Of a stretch of DNA of 34,475 nt, positions 8,029 through 15,321 are shown in pieces. Source of the DNA: Streptomyces sp. NRRL F-6131 (GTDB lineage: Bacteria; Actinomycetota; Actinomycetes; Streptomycetales; Streptomycetaceae); assembly GCA_000719695.1 (NCBI GenBank), contig JOHN01000074.1, positions 1 through 34,475 of the forward strand, written 5' to 3'. Position 1 is the first letter of the stretch. Every line of letters starts with the position of its first letter. The notes under the pieces are model-generated. The model saw nothing but the letters and a program-made list of their open reading frames with translations. It did not search any database and was not told the origin of the DNA. The translations under genes and the position numbers were made by a program.

Positions 8029-8835
8029 GTGCGGCGCGGCCGGGACTACAACAACCCCATGTGGTTGCTCTTCCTGCTCCCGGCCTGCGTCGCCTCGGTG
8101 CTGTCCTGCGTCCGGCTCGTCCGGATGACCGCCACCGCCGACGCGCTGTCCGGTCAGGAGGGCCCCCGGCCTCCCGAGGCGGTCGGAATAGGGCTGTACG
8201 AGACCGCCTACCTGGCCGGCGGCCCCGACCGGGTGGTCGAACTCGCCCTCGTCCTGATGGCCTCCCGCGGCCGGCTGCACCTCGCCCACACCGGCTGGAC
8301 CACGGTCGTCGACCCGCGCGGCCGCAGTCGGCTGGAACGCGCGGTGATCGCCACCGTCGGCCCGGAGGGCCAGTGCCGCACCGACGACCTGCGCGCGGCG
8401 ATGGCCGCGCACCCCACCGTGCTGGAGATCGGCAGCCGGCTCTCGCTGGCCGGCCTGGCCACCCCGGCGGCCGTGCAGCGGTACACCGTGCTGGCGGTCC
8501 GGCAGGTCCGGCAGGCGCTGCTGCTCTCGGTGGTCCTGCTGGCCGCGGCGCTGGTCGTCGGCGGCCTGCTCGACGGTGACGCGGTGACCCCGCTGGCCTG
8601 GTTCTCACTGCCGCTGGTGCTCACCGCGGGCACCCTGCTGATGGCCCGGGTCGACGTCTACCCCTACACCCGCTGGGCCTCCCCGATCGGCCAGGAGGTG
8701 CTCCGCGAGGTGCGCCCGCCGCGCCAGCACGGCCTCACCGACGACGAGGAGCGCGAACTGCTCACCGCCGTCGCGATGAACGGCCCCGCCGCCCTCCCGG
8801 ACGCCCGGCTGCGCGCGGCCCTGCGCCGCCACTGA
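8029..8835 (+). CDS. Tail-less TIGR04222-type membrane protein, paralogue of the upstream gene
   Basis: This is a 268-residue protein homologous to the preceding gene product: YETAYLAGGPDRVVELALVL aligns with its EAAFLSGGPGRVFDTALV segment, and DDLRAAMAAHPTVLEIGSRL with DSLRAAVMRSPGVQAIGDEL. Hydrophobic segments lie near 11-28, 165-185 and 192-210. It ends with a charged segment and ALPDARLRAALRRH and has no Cys-rich tail; Cys occur only in the first segment and at one internal site. I chose GTG 8029 because GGGAAGA (8014-8020) sits 8 nt upstream; ATG 8059 is an alternative with poorer spacing. It starts 69 nt after the tailed protein's stop, so it is probably in the same transcript. Possible roles are partner, scaffold or chaperone for the tailed protein, or a copy that lost its tail. 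A strong terminator follows. Confidence 0.85.
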   Translation: MRRGRDYNNPMWLLFLLPACVASVLSCVRLVRMTATADALSGQEGPRPPEAVGIGLYETAYLAGGPDRVVELALVLMASRGRLHLAHTGWTTVVDPRGRSRLERAVIATVGPEGQCRTDDLRAAMAAHPTVLEIGSRLSLAGLATPAAVQRYTVLAVRQVRQALLLSVVLLAAALVVGGLLDGDAVTPLAWFSLPLVLTAGTLLMARVDVYPYTRWASPIGQEVLREVRPPRQHGLTDDEERELLTAVAMNGPAALPDARLRAALRRH

Positions 8836-8848
8836 CCCGGGCCCGCAC

Positions 8849-8887
8849 GACGAGGGGCCCCGTCCGGTGCGGACGGGGCCCCTCGTC
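8849..8887. terminator. Bidirectional terminator between the MNIO cassette and hemQ
   Basis: A perfect 17-bp inverted repeat (8849-8865 with 8871-8887) around a 5-nt loop GGTGC. It lies 13 nt after the stop of the tail-less membrane protein and 14 nt past the hemQ stop on the other strand. There is no U tract, as usual in Streptomyces. Confidence 0.9.
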
Positions 8888-8901
8888 ATGAACCGCCGTG
8901 C

Positions 8902-9627
8902 TCAGACCAGGCCGTTGAGCAGCTCGGCGACCGGCTTGCGGCGGCCGGTGAAGAACGGCACCTCCTCGCGGACGTGCAGCCGGGCCCGGGACGGGCGCAG
9001 GTCGCGCATCAGGTCCACGATCCGGTGCAGTTCGTCCGCCTCGAAGGCGAGCAGCCACTCGTAGTCGCCCAGGGCGAACGAGGCGACCGTGTTGGCCCGC
9101 ACGTCGGGGTAGCCGCGCGCCATCTGGCCGTGCTCGGCGAGCATCGCGCGCCGCTCGGCGTCCGGCAGCAGGTACCACTCGTAGGAGCGGACGAACGGGT
9201 AGACGCAGACGTAGTCGCGCGGGCGCTCGTCGGCGAGGAACGCCGGGATGTGCGACTTGTTGAACTCCGCCGGGCGGTGCAGCGCCATGTTCGACCAGAC
9301 CGGCTCCAGCAGCCGGCCCAGGCCGGTGCGGCGGAAGCGGTTGTACGCCTCCTGGAGGTCGTCCGAGTCGGCGGCGTGCCACCAGACCAGGATGTCGGCG
9401 TCGGCGCGCAGGCCCGACACGTCGTAGGTGCCGCGCACGGTGACGTCCTTGGCGTCGAGCTGGGCGAACAGCTCCTCGACCTCGGTGGCCAGGCCGGTGC
9501 GGTCCTCGGGCAGGGCGCCCTTGAGCTTGAACACCGACCACATGGTGTAGCGGATGACCTGGTTCAGGTCCCGCGCCTTCAACTTCGCGGGCTGCTCGGC
9601 GGCCTGCTGCTCAGTGGTCTCAGTCAT
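8902..9627 (-). CDS. hemQ: Coproheme decarboxylase HemQ/ChdC
   Basis: HemQ (chlorite-dismutase fold) turns coproheme III into haem b by two peroxide-dependent oxidative decarboxylations, the last step of the coproporphyrin-dependent pathway. The 241 residues include the signature of the actinobacterial clade: H126 (NKSHIPAF), Y143 ([13 protein letters not shown]) and H166 (MLAEHG). Their spacing equals that of distal His118, Tyr135 and proximal His158 reported for the Corynebacterium enzyme. The first 18 residues are a variable extension rich in Glu and Gln. The ATG overlaps the hemG stop by 4 nt (ATGA), so the two genes are translationally coupled. The longer open frame upstream shadows hemG. 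The protein is probably cytoplasmic. The family is certain and the start is well supported. Confidence 0.95.
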   Translation of the reverse strand: MTETTEQQAAEQPAKLKARDLNQVIRYTMWSVFKLKGALPEDRTGLATEVEELFAQLDAKDVTVRGTYDVSGLRADADILVWWHAADSDDLQEAYNRFRRTGLGRLLEPVWSNMALHRPAEFNKSHIPAFLADERPRDYVCVYPFVRSYEWYLLPDAERRAMLAEHGQMARGYPDVRANTVASFALGDYEWLLAFEADELHRIVDLMRDLRPSRARLHVREEVPFFTGRRKPVAELLNGLV

Positions 9628-11060
9628 GCGCCCATTGTCCTCTCGGTGACGTTCGCCCCGGCGAGCGGGGTCAGTACTCTGTCGAGCCCGGCGGCGGCCG
9701 CCCGGCCGCTGGCGATGCACGCCGGGATGCCCACGCCGTCGTAGGCCGCCCCGCACAGGGCCAGCGCGCCCACCCGGTCCGCCGCCGCCCGGATCCGGGC
9801 CACCCGGTCCAGGTGGCCGACCGGGTACTGCGGAAGTCCGGCCCGCCAGCGGGTGACGGCGGTGTCGTGGGGGCGGGCGGTCAGACCGATCGCCTCGCCC
9901 AGGTCGGCCAGCGAACGGGCGACCAGCTCCTCGTCCGTCCGCTCCAGCGCCTCCTCCTCGCGCAGCCGGCCCAGCGAGGTGCGCAGCACGAAGGTGTCCG
10001 GCGCGGACCGCTCCAGCCAGCCCCACTTGTTGGAGGAGAACGTCGACGCCTTGATCCGGCGGCCGTCCACCGACGGGACGAGGAAGCCGCTGCCGGTCGG
10101 GACCCGCGACAGGTCGGCGCGGCGGAAGGCCAGGGTGACCAGGGCCATCCCGGCGTACTCCACGGTGTCCAGTTCGGCGGCCGCGGCCGGCGCGTCGGCG
10201 CGCAGCAGCCGGGCGGCGGCGGGGGCGGGCACGGCCAGCACGACGGCGTCCGCGTGCAGCACCTCGCCGTCGCCGGTGGTCACCCGCCAGCCCTCGGGGG
10301 TGCGGCGCAGGCCGGTCACCCCGGTCCGGGTGCGCAGGTCGACGCCGGCCCCGGCGCAGGCCGCGGCGACCGCCACCGGCAGGGTGCCGAGACCGCCGCG
10401 CAGCCCCTGGAACACCGGGGTGCCGACGGTCTGCGGCCGGGTGGCCAGCTCGTGCACCCCCGCCAGCAGCGATCCGCCGCCCCGGGCGACCGGCAGCAGC
10501 GCGGGCACGGCGGCGCGCAGCGAGATCTCGTCGGCGCGCCCGGCGTAGACCCCGCCGAGCAGCGGTTCCACCAGCCGGTCCACCACCTCGCGGCCGAGCC
10601 GGTCGGCGACGTAGCGGCCGATCGCGACATCGTCCTCGACGGCCTCGCCGAGCACCTCGTGCCGGGCCCGCTCCAGGCCCTCGGGGCTCAGCACACCGGA
10701 GTCCGCCAGCGCGGCGAGGTCCCCGGGGACGCCCATCACCTGCCCGCCGGGCAGCGGCCGCAGTGCGCCCCGGGTCCAGATCGCGGCCTTCGCGGTGGTC
10801 GGCGGCTCCAACTGCTCCGCCAGCCCGACGACCCGCGCCAGCTCGACCGCCTCCGGCCGCCTGGCCAGCATCGACTCCGCTCCGAGGTCCACCCGGACCC
10901 CGCCGACCTCGCCGCCCCGGAGCTTCCCGCCCAGCCGCTCCGACGCCTCCAGCAGCGTCACCCGCGCCCGCGCCGGCTCCCCGGCCCCGCCACCGACCAC
11001 AGCGGCAGCGGTCAGCCCCGCAATCCCGCCGCCGATCACCACGACATGTGCTCGCGCCAT
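9624..11060 (-). CDS. hemG: Coproporphyrinogen III oxidase (HemG/HemY/CgoX type)
   Basis: This is a 478-residue FAD-dependent flavin monooxygenase-like oxidase. The dinucleotide fold opens the protein ([15 protein letters not shown], residues 5-19), followed by [12 protein letters not shown], where the acid typically binds FAD ribose, and [12 protein letters not shown]-terminal FAD segment is seen in [19 protein letters not shown]. Genes of this family were named protoporphyrinogen oxidase, but in organisms using HemQ the in vivo reaction is coproporphyrinogen III to coproporphyrin III. The 4-nt overlap with hemQ supports that reading. Upstream, the Uma2-like gene ends only 34 nt away on the same strand, so one transcript may cover all three. 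The ATG at 11060 starts right at the fold. Confidence 0.95.
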   Translation of the reverse strand: MARAHVVVIGGGIAGLTAAAVVGGGAGEPARARVTLLEASERLGGKLRGGEVGGVRVDLGAESMLARRPEAVELARVVGLAEQLEPPTTAKAAIWTRGALRPLPGGQVMGVPGDLAALADSGVLSPEGLERARHEVLGEAVEDDVAIGRYVADRLGREVVDRLVEPLLGGVYAGRADEISLRAAVPALLPVARGGGSLLAGVHELATRPQTVGTPVFQGLRGGLGTLPVAVAAACAGAGVDLRTRTGVTGLRRTPEGWRVTTGDGEVLHADAVVLAVPAPAAARLLRADAPAAAAELDTVEYAGMALVTLAFRRADLSRVPTGSGFLVPSVDGRRIKASTFSSNKWGWLERSAPDTFVLRTSLGRLREEEALERTDEELVARSLADLGEAIGLTARPHDTAVTRWRAGLPQYPVGHLDRVARIRAAADRVGALALCGAAYDGVGIPACIASGRAAAAGLDRVLTPLAGANVTERTMGA

Positions 11061-11094
11061 GCCCCGCAGTCTCGCAGGTCTTTACACCTTTGCC

Positions 11095-11691
11095 TCAATC
11101 CGCCCGCTTCTGCCCCTTCGGGGCGGGCACCAGGGCGGCGAGGTCGATGTCGACCGGGAACGGCACCGGCCGCTCCAGCCGCCCGCGGAAGATCCCGGCC
11201 GGGGCGTAGGCGGACACGTTCGTGTCCAGCTCGTAGGTGTGGACGACGGGCAGACCGTCCTCCTCCTCGACGACCCAGTAGTGCGGGATCCCGGCCTCGG
11301 CGTACTTGCGCAGCTTGACGACGCGGTCGCGGTCGGCAGACTCGGGGGACACGACCTCCACGACGAGCGAGACCTCATCGGGTGTGAACTGGGTCCGGTC
11401 GGGGTCGTACGCGGCATCGGTCACGATCAGGTCCGGCTCGGGACGATTTCGCTTGTCGAGCCTGATCGTCATCTCCCGTCCCACCCTGCTGCCCTCGGGA
11501 ACCTGGGTACGCAACGCGATGACCAGGTCGGTGACCAGCTCGCCGTGCCACCAGCGCTGCGGGGACATCATGAAGATCAGCGCTCCGTCGATCAGTTCGG
11601 TGTGCCGCGGCGCCTGTGGCAGGTGGTCGAGGTCCTCGGCGAACCATCCCTCGATGCGGGGCGGATACATCCAGTCCGGCAACTCACTCAT
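11095..11691 (-). CDS. Uma2-family (DUF820) nuclease-fold protein
   Basis: This 198-residue protein has the PD-(D/E)XK nuclease fold of the Uma2/DUF820 family, which is abundant in Actinobacteria and Cyanobacteria and mostly uncharacterised. Family landmarks are present in order: TELIDGALIFMMSP (E32), RPEPDLIVTDAAYD (D87), SLVVEVVSPESADRDRVVK (E112, K126) and KYAEAGIPHYWVVEEEDG. The acidic and lysine residues needed for metal-dependent cleavage are retained, so the protein could be active. The length is normal. ATG 11691 begins at the conserved N-terminus; a longer frame upstream only shadows the divergent lipoprotein gene. It precedes hemG by 34 nt, which is probably chance cotranscription. 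Biological role unknown. Confidence 0.9.
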   Translation of the reverse strand: MSELPDWMYPPRIEGWFAEDLDHLPQAPRHTELIDGALIFMMSPQRWWHGELVTDLVIALRTQVPEGSRVGREMTIRLDKRNRPEPDLIVTDAAYDPDRTQFTPDEVSLVVEVVSPESADRDRVVKLRKYAEAGIPHYWVVEEEDGLPVVHTYELDTNVSAYAPAGIFRGRLERPVPFPVDIDLAALVPAPKGQKRAD

Positions 11692-11904
11692 GAGGCCTAC
11701 GGTAGCGACTCCGGTGCAGGGGCGGGACGCATCGGCCCGCACACGGAGCGGGTGTACCGGTGGGCCGACGCCTTGTCCGCTCCGAGTCCCGGGCGTGATC
11801 GAGCTGGAACCTCCCGGGCGGGTCCGATCGGGGATGCGGACCGTCGAATGGTGCGGGTGTCCCGGGAGGGGGCGCCGGTCGGTCGAGGCGGGGAGGGTAC
11901 GACG

Positions 11905-13002
11905 GTGGGACGAGGACGGCGGAGAGCGGGGGCGCTGGCCGCAGTGGCCGCGGCGGCGGTGCTGGCGGCGGGGTGCGGGGCGGACCGGGACGGCGCCGCG
12001 AAGGACATGTCGGCGGTCGCGCCGGCGAAGGCCGCCGCCGGGGAGGCCGCCCGGGGGGACGCCGCGGTCGGGATGCCGGGTGCGGCGCCCTCGGTGGCGC
12101 CCAAGGCCCCGCCGGGGCAGGCCACGGGGGCCGCCGGGTCCGGGCAGTCGAACGCGGCGCCGGTGGTGGACGCCCGGCAGATCGCGTACTCGGCGCAGCT
12201 GACGGTGCGGGTGCCGAAGGCGGACGCGGCCCTGGCACGGGCCCGGGACGTGGCGCTCGCCGCGGGCGGCTACGTGGCGAGCGAGACGGCGAGCGGGAGC
12301 GGCACCGGTGGCGGGTCCGGACCGGGTGACGCGGTGTCCGCCGGTCCGCAGAGCGGGCAGATCACGGTGAAGGTGCCGTCGGCGGCGTTCCAGCAGACGC
12401 TGGACCAGCTGGCCGGGCTCGGTGAGGTGCTCTCCCGCCGCAGCCAGGCCGAGGACCTCACCCAGCTGGTCGCCGACGTCAACAGCCGGATGCAGAGCCA
12501 GCAGGCGAGCGTCGACCGGGTGCGCGCGCTGATGGCGCAGGCGAAGACGCTGGCGGAGATCGTCAGTCTGGAGAGCGAGCTGAGCCGCCGGGAGGCGGAC
12601 CTGGAGTCGCTGCAGAAGCAGGTGAAGGAGCTCTCCGCGAGGACCTCGCTGTCCACCGTCACGCTGGACGTGCGGCAGCGCTCGGAGGCTCCGCACGACA
12701 CCCCGGACGCGCCGGAGAAGGAGGACGGCTTCTGGGCGTCGGTCGGGTCGGCGCTGGGCGGCGGCTGGCACGTGCTGGACGTGATCGTCCGCGGGATCGT
12801 CGTGGCGCTGGCCGCCGCGCTGCCGTTCCTGCTGGTGGCGGCGCCGGTGGCGGCGGTGCTCTGGTTGCTGCGCCGACGCCGGCGGCCCGCCCGGCCGGTC
12901 GTCCCGCCGATGCCGGAGGCCAAGCCGGCCGTCCCGACACCGGACGACGAGGAAGACGAGGAGGAGGGCGAGGAAGAGGGCGAGGAGAAGGGGACGGCCT
13001 GA
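11905..13002 (+). CDS. DUF4349 lipoprotein with a coiled coil and C-terminal membrane segment
   Basis: This is a 365-residue secreted lipoprotein. Arginines at 3-7, a hydrophobic stretch and the lipobox LAAGC (Cys24) make a lipoprotein signal peptide. A Pro/Ala/Gly-rich linker follows, then the DUF4349 domain from about residue 90: ARQIAYSAQLTVRVPKADAA, GYVASE, GQITVKVPSAAFQQTLDQLA. A long coiled coil begins near DLTQLVADVNSRMQSQQAS and runs to LQKQVKELSARTSLSTVTLD. Residues about 290-325 form a transmembrane segment (VALAAALPFLLVAAPVAAVL) followed by Arg-rich and highly acidic tails. The start is GTG 11905, 7 nt after GGGAGGG; an upstream ATG at 11848 would mask the signal peptide. Function unknown; the family is envelope-associated. 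It is divergent from Uma2 and convergent with hemE. Confidence 0.88.
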   Translation: MGRGRRRAGALAAVAAAAVLAAGCGADRDGAAKDMSAVAPAKAAAGEAARGDAAVGMPGAAPSVAPKAPPGQATGAAGSGQSNAAPVVDARQIAYSAQLTVRVPKADAALARARDVALAAGGYVASETASGSGTGGGSGPGDAVSAGPQSGQITVKVPSAAFQQTLDQLAGLGEVLSRRSQAEDLTQLVADVNSRMQSQQASVDRVRALMAQAKTLAEIVSLESELSRREADLESLQKQVKELSARTSLSTVTLDVRQRSEAPHDTPDAPEKEDGFWASVGSALGGGWHVLDVIVRGIVVALAAALPFLLVAAPVAAVLWLLRRRRRPARPVVPPMPEAKPAVPTPDDEEDEEEGEEEGEEKGTA

Positions 13003-13019
13003 CCCCGGGTGCGACGGTA

Positions 13020-13055
13020 GCGGGCCCCCGTCCGGTGGAACCGGAAGGGGCCCGC
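13020..13055. terminator. Bidirectional terminator between the DUF4349 gene and hemE
   Basis: A 9-bp outer stem (GCGGGCCCC at 13020-13028 with 13047-13055) and a 6-bp inner stem (TCCGGT at 13031-13036 with 13040-13045) around GGA. It sits between convergent stops at 13002 and 13070. Confidence 0.88.
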
Positions 13056-13069
13056 CACCGGGCGGTACG

Positions 13070-14197
13070 TCAGCGGGCGCTGGCCTCGTGCACGAAGGCG
13101 ACCAGTCGGGTGAGCGCGTCCGGGTCCATGCTGGGCATGACGCCGTGGCCGAGGTTGAAGACGTGGCCGCTGCCGCCGAGCGCCTCGGCGGCGCGCAGCA
13201 CCTCGCGGGCCTTGGTCTCGACGGCCGGGGTGGGCGCGAACAGCACCGCCGGGTCGAGGTTGCCCTGGAGCGCCTTGCCGGGGCCGACCCGCTCGGCGGC
13301 GACGTTCAGCGGCACCCGCCAGTCGACGCCGACCACGTCCGCGCCGGCCTCGCCCATCAGACCGAGCAGTTCGCCGGTGCCGACACCGAAGTGGATCCGC
13401 GGCACGCCGTACCCGGCGACCGCGTCGAACACCTTGGTGCTGGCCGGCATGACCGAGCGGCGGTAGTCGTCCGGCGCGAGCGAGCCGACCCAGGAGTCGA
13501 ACAGCTGGACCGCGGAGGCGCCGGCCTCGATCTGCACCTTGAGGAAGGCGGAGGTGATCCCGGCCAGCCGGTCGAGCAGGGCGGCCCACAGGTCGGGCGC
13601 GCCGTACATCATGGCCTTGGTGTTCTCGTGGTTCTTGGACGGGCCGCCCTCGACCAGGTAGCTGGCGAGCGTGTAGGGCGCGCCGGCGAAGCCGATCAGC
13701 GGGGTCGGGCCGAGCTCGTCGACGAGCAGGCCGACGGCCTCGGTGATGTAGGGGACGTCGTCCGGCTCCAGCGGGCGCAGCCGCTCCAGGTCGGCGAAGG
13801 TGCGGATCGGGTCGGCGATGACCGGGCCGATGCCGGGCTTGATGTCGACGTCGATGCCGATCGCCCGCAGCGGGACCACGATGTCGCTGAAGAAGATCGC
13901 CGCGTCCACCCCGTGCCGGCGCACCGGCTGGAGGGTGATCTCCTTGACCAGCTCGGGCCGCATGCAGGACTCCAGCATGGGGATGCCCTCGCGGACCTTC
14001 AGGTACTCGGGCAGCGAGCGGCCGGCCTGGCGCATGAACCACACCGGGGTGTGCGGTACCGGCTCGTGCCGGCAGGCGCGCAGGAACGCCGAGTCGTACG
14101 CGGCGCCGCGGCGCGCGTCGGGCTGCTGACCGGGGGTGGCGCCGGTCGGGGGGACTGCCGGGGTGGCTGCCGTGGTGTCTGCCGTCGTCTCGCTCAC
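13070..14197 (-). CDS. hemE: Uroporphyrinogen decarboxylase
   Basis: HemE removes four acetate carboxyls from uroporphyrinogen III to give coproporphyrinogen III, the substrate of the HemG-type oxidase encoded 2 kb away. The 375-residue protein shows [12 protein letters not shown] (R56, R60), which binds the substrate propionates, FFSDIVVPL (catalytic Asp105), [21 protein letters not shown] and the C-terminal FNLGHGVMP with its active-site His. The first 35 residues are a Thr/Pro-rich extension not found in shorter homologues. I chose GTG 14197 (VSETTADTT) because the frame further upstream to 14293 is weak and the intergenic region there must hold divergent promoters; no strong ribosome-binding site is seen, so a later start is possible. 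It is back to back with DUF3000 across 145 nt. Confidence 0.94.
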   Translation of the reverse strand: MSETTADTTAATPAVPPTGATPGQQPDARRGAAYDSAFLRACRHEPVPHTPVWFMRQAGRSLPEYLKVREGIPMLESCMRPELVKEITLQPVRRHGVDAAIFFSDIVVPLRAIGIDVDIKPGIGPVIADPIRTFADLERLRPLEPDDVPYITEAVGLLVDELGPTPLIGFAGAPYTLASYLVEGGPSKNHENTKAMMYGAPDLWAALLDRLAGITSAFLKVQIEAGASAVQLFDSWVGSLAPDDYRRSVMPASTKVFDAVAGYGVPRIHFGVGTGELLGLMGEAGADVVGVDWRVPLNVAAERVGPGKALQGNLDPAVLFAPTPAVETKAREVLRAAEALGGSGHVFNLGHGVMPSMDPDALTRLVAFVHEASAR

Positions 14198-14329
14198 GTT
14201 CCAAATCTTCGCACGCGCCCCGGGCCCGCCCGTCCCGGCCGTCTCGTCGCTTCCTCCAAGATCTGGCCGGATTGCCGCCCCGGCGCGCCGCACGAGCAGA
14301 AGTTGCGGCGATTACCCGAGTTTTCGACC

Positions 14330-14335
14330 TAGTCT
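14330..14335 (+). promoter_or_regulatory. Candidate -10 box for a leaderless DUF3000 transcript
   Basis: TAGTCT ends 7 nt before ATG 14343, so initiation would fall at or next to the start codon. The intervening TCGGGTC offers no ribosome-binding site. A TTGCGG at 14303-14308 is 21 nt away, too far for an ideal -35. Confidence 0.4.
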
Positions 14336-14342
14336 TCGGGTC

Positions 14343-15005
14343 ATGGCAGCGGTCGGAGGGCACCCCGCACAGGGTGGCGGAGCAGGTGGCGGAACGAATC
14401 GGGAGGCGGCGCCGAGCGAGTTCCGGGCCGCCGTGGAGGCGCTCTCCGGTGCCCGGCTGCGCCCCGAGCTCGTCCTCTCCCCCGCCCCGGCGCCCCGCCG
14501 GCTGGCCCCGCACTCCTTCGCGGTGACCGCCGCCGTCGAGGTCGACGGCGAGGAGCTGGCCGACGGCCGGCTGGTGCTGCTGCACGATCCGGCCGGGCAG
14601 GAGTCCTGGAACGGGGACTTCCGGGTGGTCACCATGACCCGGGCCGAGCTGGAGCCGGAGATGGCCGGCGACCCGATGCTCTCCGAGGTGGGCTGGGCCT
14701 GGCTGCTGGACGCGTTGCAGGCGCACGGCGCCGGGTACGCGGAGCCCTCGGGCACGGTGACGCACTGCGCCTCGCAGTACTTCGGCGGGCTGGCCGACCG
14801 GGCGTCGACCACCGAGATCGAGATCAGGGCGTCCTGGACGCCGGCCGACGGCCGCTTCGAACGGCACCTGGCGGCCTGGGGGGACCTCCTCTGCATCAGC
14901 GCGGGCCTGCCCCCGGCGTCGGCCGCGGCGCCCGCCCCGGCCGACGTCACGTCACTCGGTGGAGTGGTCCCGATGCCCGCCCGGCGACGTCCGCGCTCGC
15001 ACTGA
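14343..15005 (+). CDS. DUF3000 family protein
   Basis: This is a 220-residue conserved actinobacterial protein of unknown function. The recognisable core runs from residue 25: SEFRAAVEALSGARLRPELV, then RLAPHSFAVTAAVEVDGEEL, GRLVLLHDPAGQESWNGDFR, EVGWAWLLDALQAHGA, GTVTHCASQYFGGLADR, EIEIRASWTPAD and HLAAWGDLLCISAGLPP. It has no membrane segment or signal peptide. The N-terminal 24 residues and the C-terminal 25 are low-complexity. In Streptomyces this gene lies between hemE and whiI, as here, so the neighbourhood is conserved. ATG 14343 lacks a clear ribosome-binding site but has a -10-like TAGTCT 7 nt upstream, consistent with a leaderless message. Confidence 0.88.
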   Translation: MAAVGGHPAQGGGAGGGTNREAAPSEFRAAVEALSGARLRPELVLSPAPAPRRLAPHSFAVTAAVEVDGEELADGRLVLLHDPAGQESWNGDFRVVTMTRAELEPEMAGDPMLSEVGWAWLLDALQAHGAGYAEPSGTVTHCASQYFGGLADRASTTEIEIRASWTPADGRFERHLAAWGDLLCISAGLPPASAAAPAPADVTSLGGVVPMPARRRPRSH

Positions 15006-15056
15006 CGAGTGGCGCCGTCGCGGCGTCATCGGTGGACGCGATGCCACCCCCAGGGC

Positions 15057-15090
15057 TGACGGAGTGTGACTTCCGTGCGGCTCTCCGTCA
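15057..15090 (+). terminator. Possible terminator hairpin after DUF3000
   Basis: TGACGGAG (15057-15064) is complementary to CTCCGTCA (15083-15090), giving an 8-bp stem with an 18-nt loop, followed by AATAAA. It lies 52 nt after the DUF3000 stop. The long loop makes it weaker than the other hairpins here. Confidence 0.4.
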
Positions 15091-15198
15091 ATAAACCGAT
15101 CGAACCCGACCACTTTGCGCCGGATCTGATCGATTTTGTGCGAATTCCAGGCAGGTCGTATCAGTCATCTGCGCGATTTGTCCGTATTGTTACTCACT

Positions 15199-15210
15199 AG
15201 ATCGTGATCT
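15199..15210. promoter_or_regulatory. Palindrome next to the whiI promoter, possible operator
   Basis: AGATCGTGATCT is an inverted repeat with 5-bp arms and a 2-nt centre. It ends 5 nt before the TAAA element of the candidate WhiG promoter, in the AT-rich part of the 316-nt gap between DUF3000 and whiI. Its place suits an activator or autoregulator; which protein binds is unknown. Confidence 0.35.
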
Positions 15211-15215
15211 TTCGC

Positions 15216-15243
15216 TAAAGCCGGGCACGGATGCTGCCGAAGC
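15216..15243 (+). promoter_or_regulatory. Candidate sigma-WhiG (FliA-type) promoter of whiI
   Basis: TAAA (15216-15219), 16 nt, then GCCGAAGC (15236-15243) resembles the WhiG/FliA consensus TAAA-N15-GCCGATAA. In S. coelicolor whiI is known to be WhiG-dependent. Transcription would start near 15250, about 70 nt before GTG 15322. The spacer is one nucleotide longer than ideal. Confidence 0.6.
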
Positions 15244-15321
15244 AGACTGTGACCCTTTCCGAACGCGGAACACTCCGACCGCCCCCTCGGGGTTCCGTCC
15301 GCCACTCCCGCAGGAGGCCTG

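Noticed and set aside
8902..11691. Treating the haem genes as part of the MNIO operon
   Set aside because: They are on the opposite strand and separated by a 17-bp-stem terminator.
10795..11904. N-terminal extension of the DUF4349 lipoprotein
   Set aside because: It overlaps hemG and the Uma2 gene on the other strand and would bury the signal peptide; GTG 11905 has an ideal ribosome-binding site.
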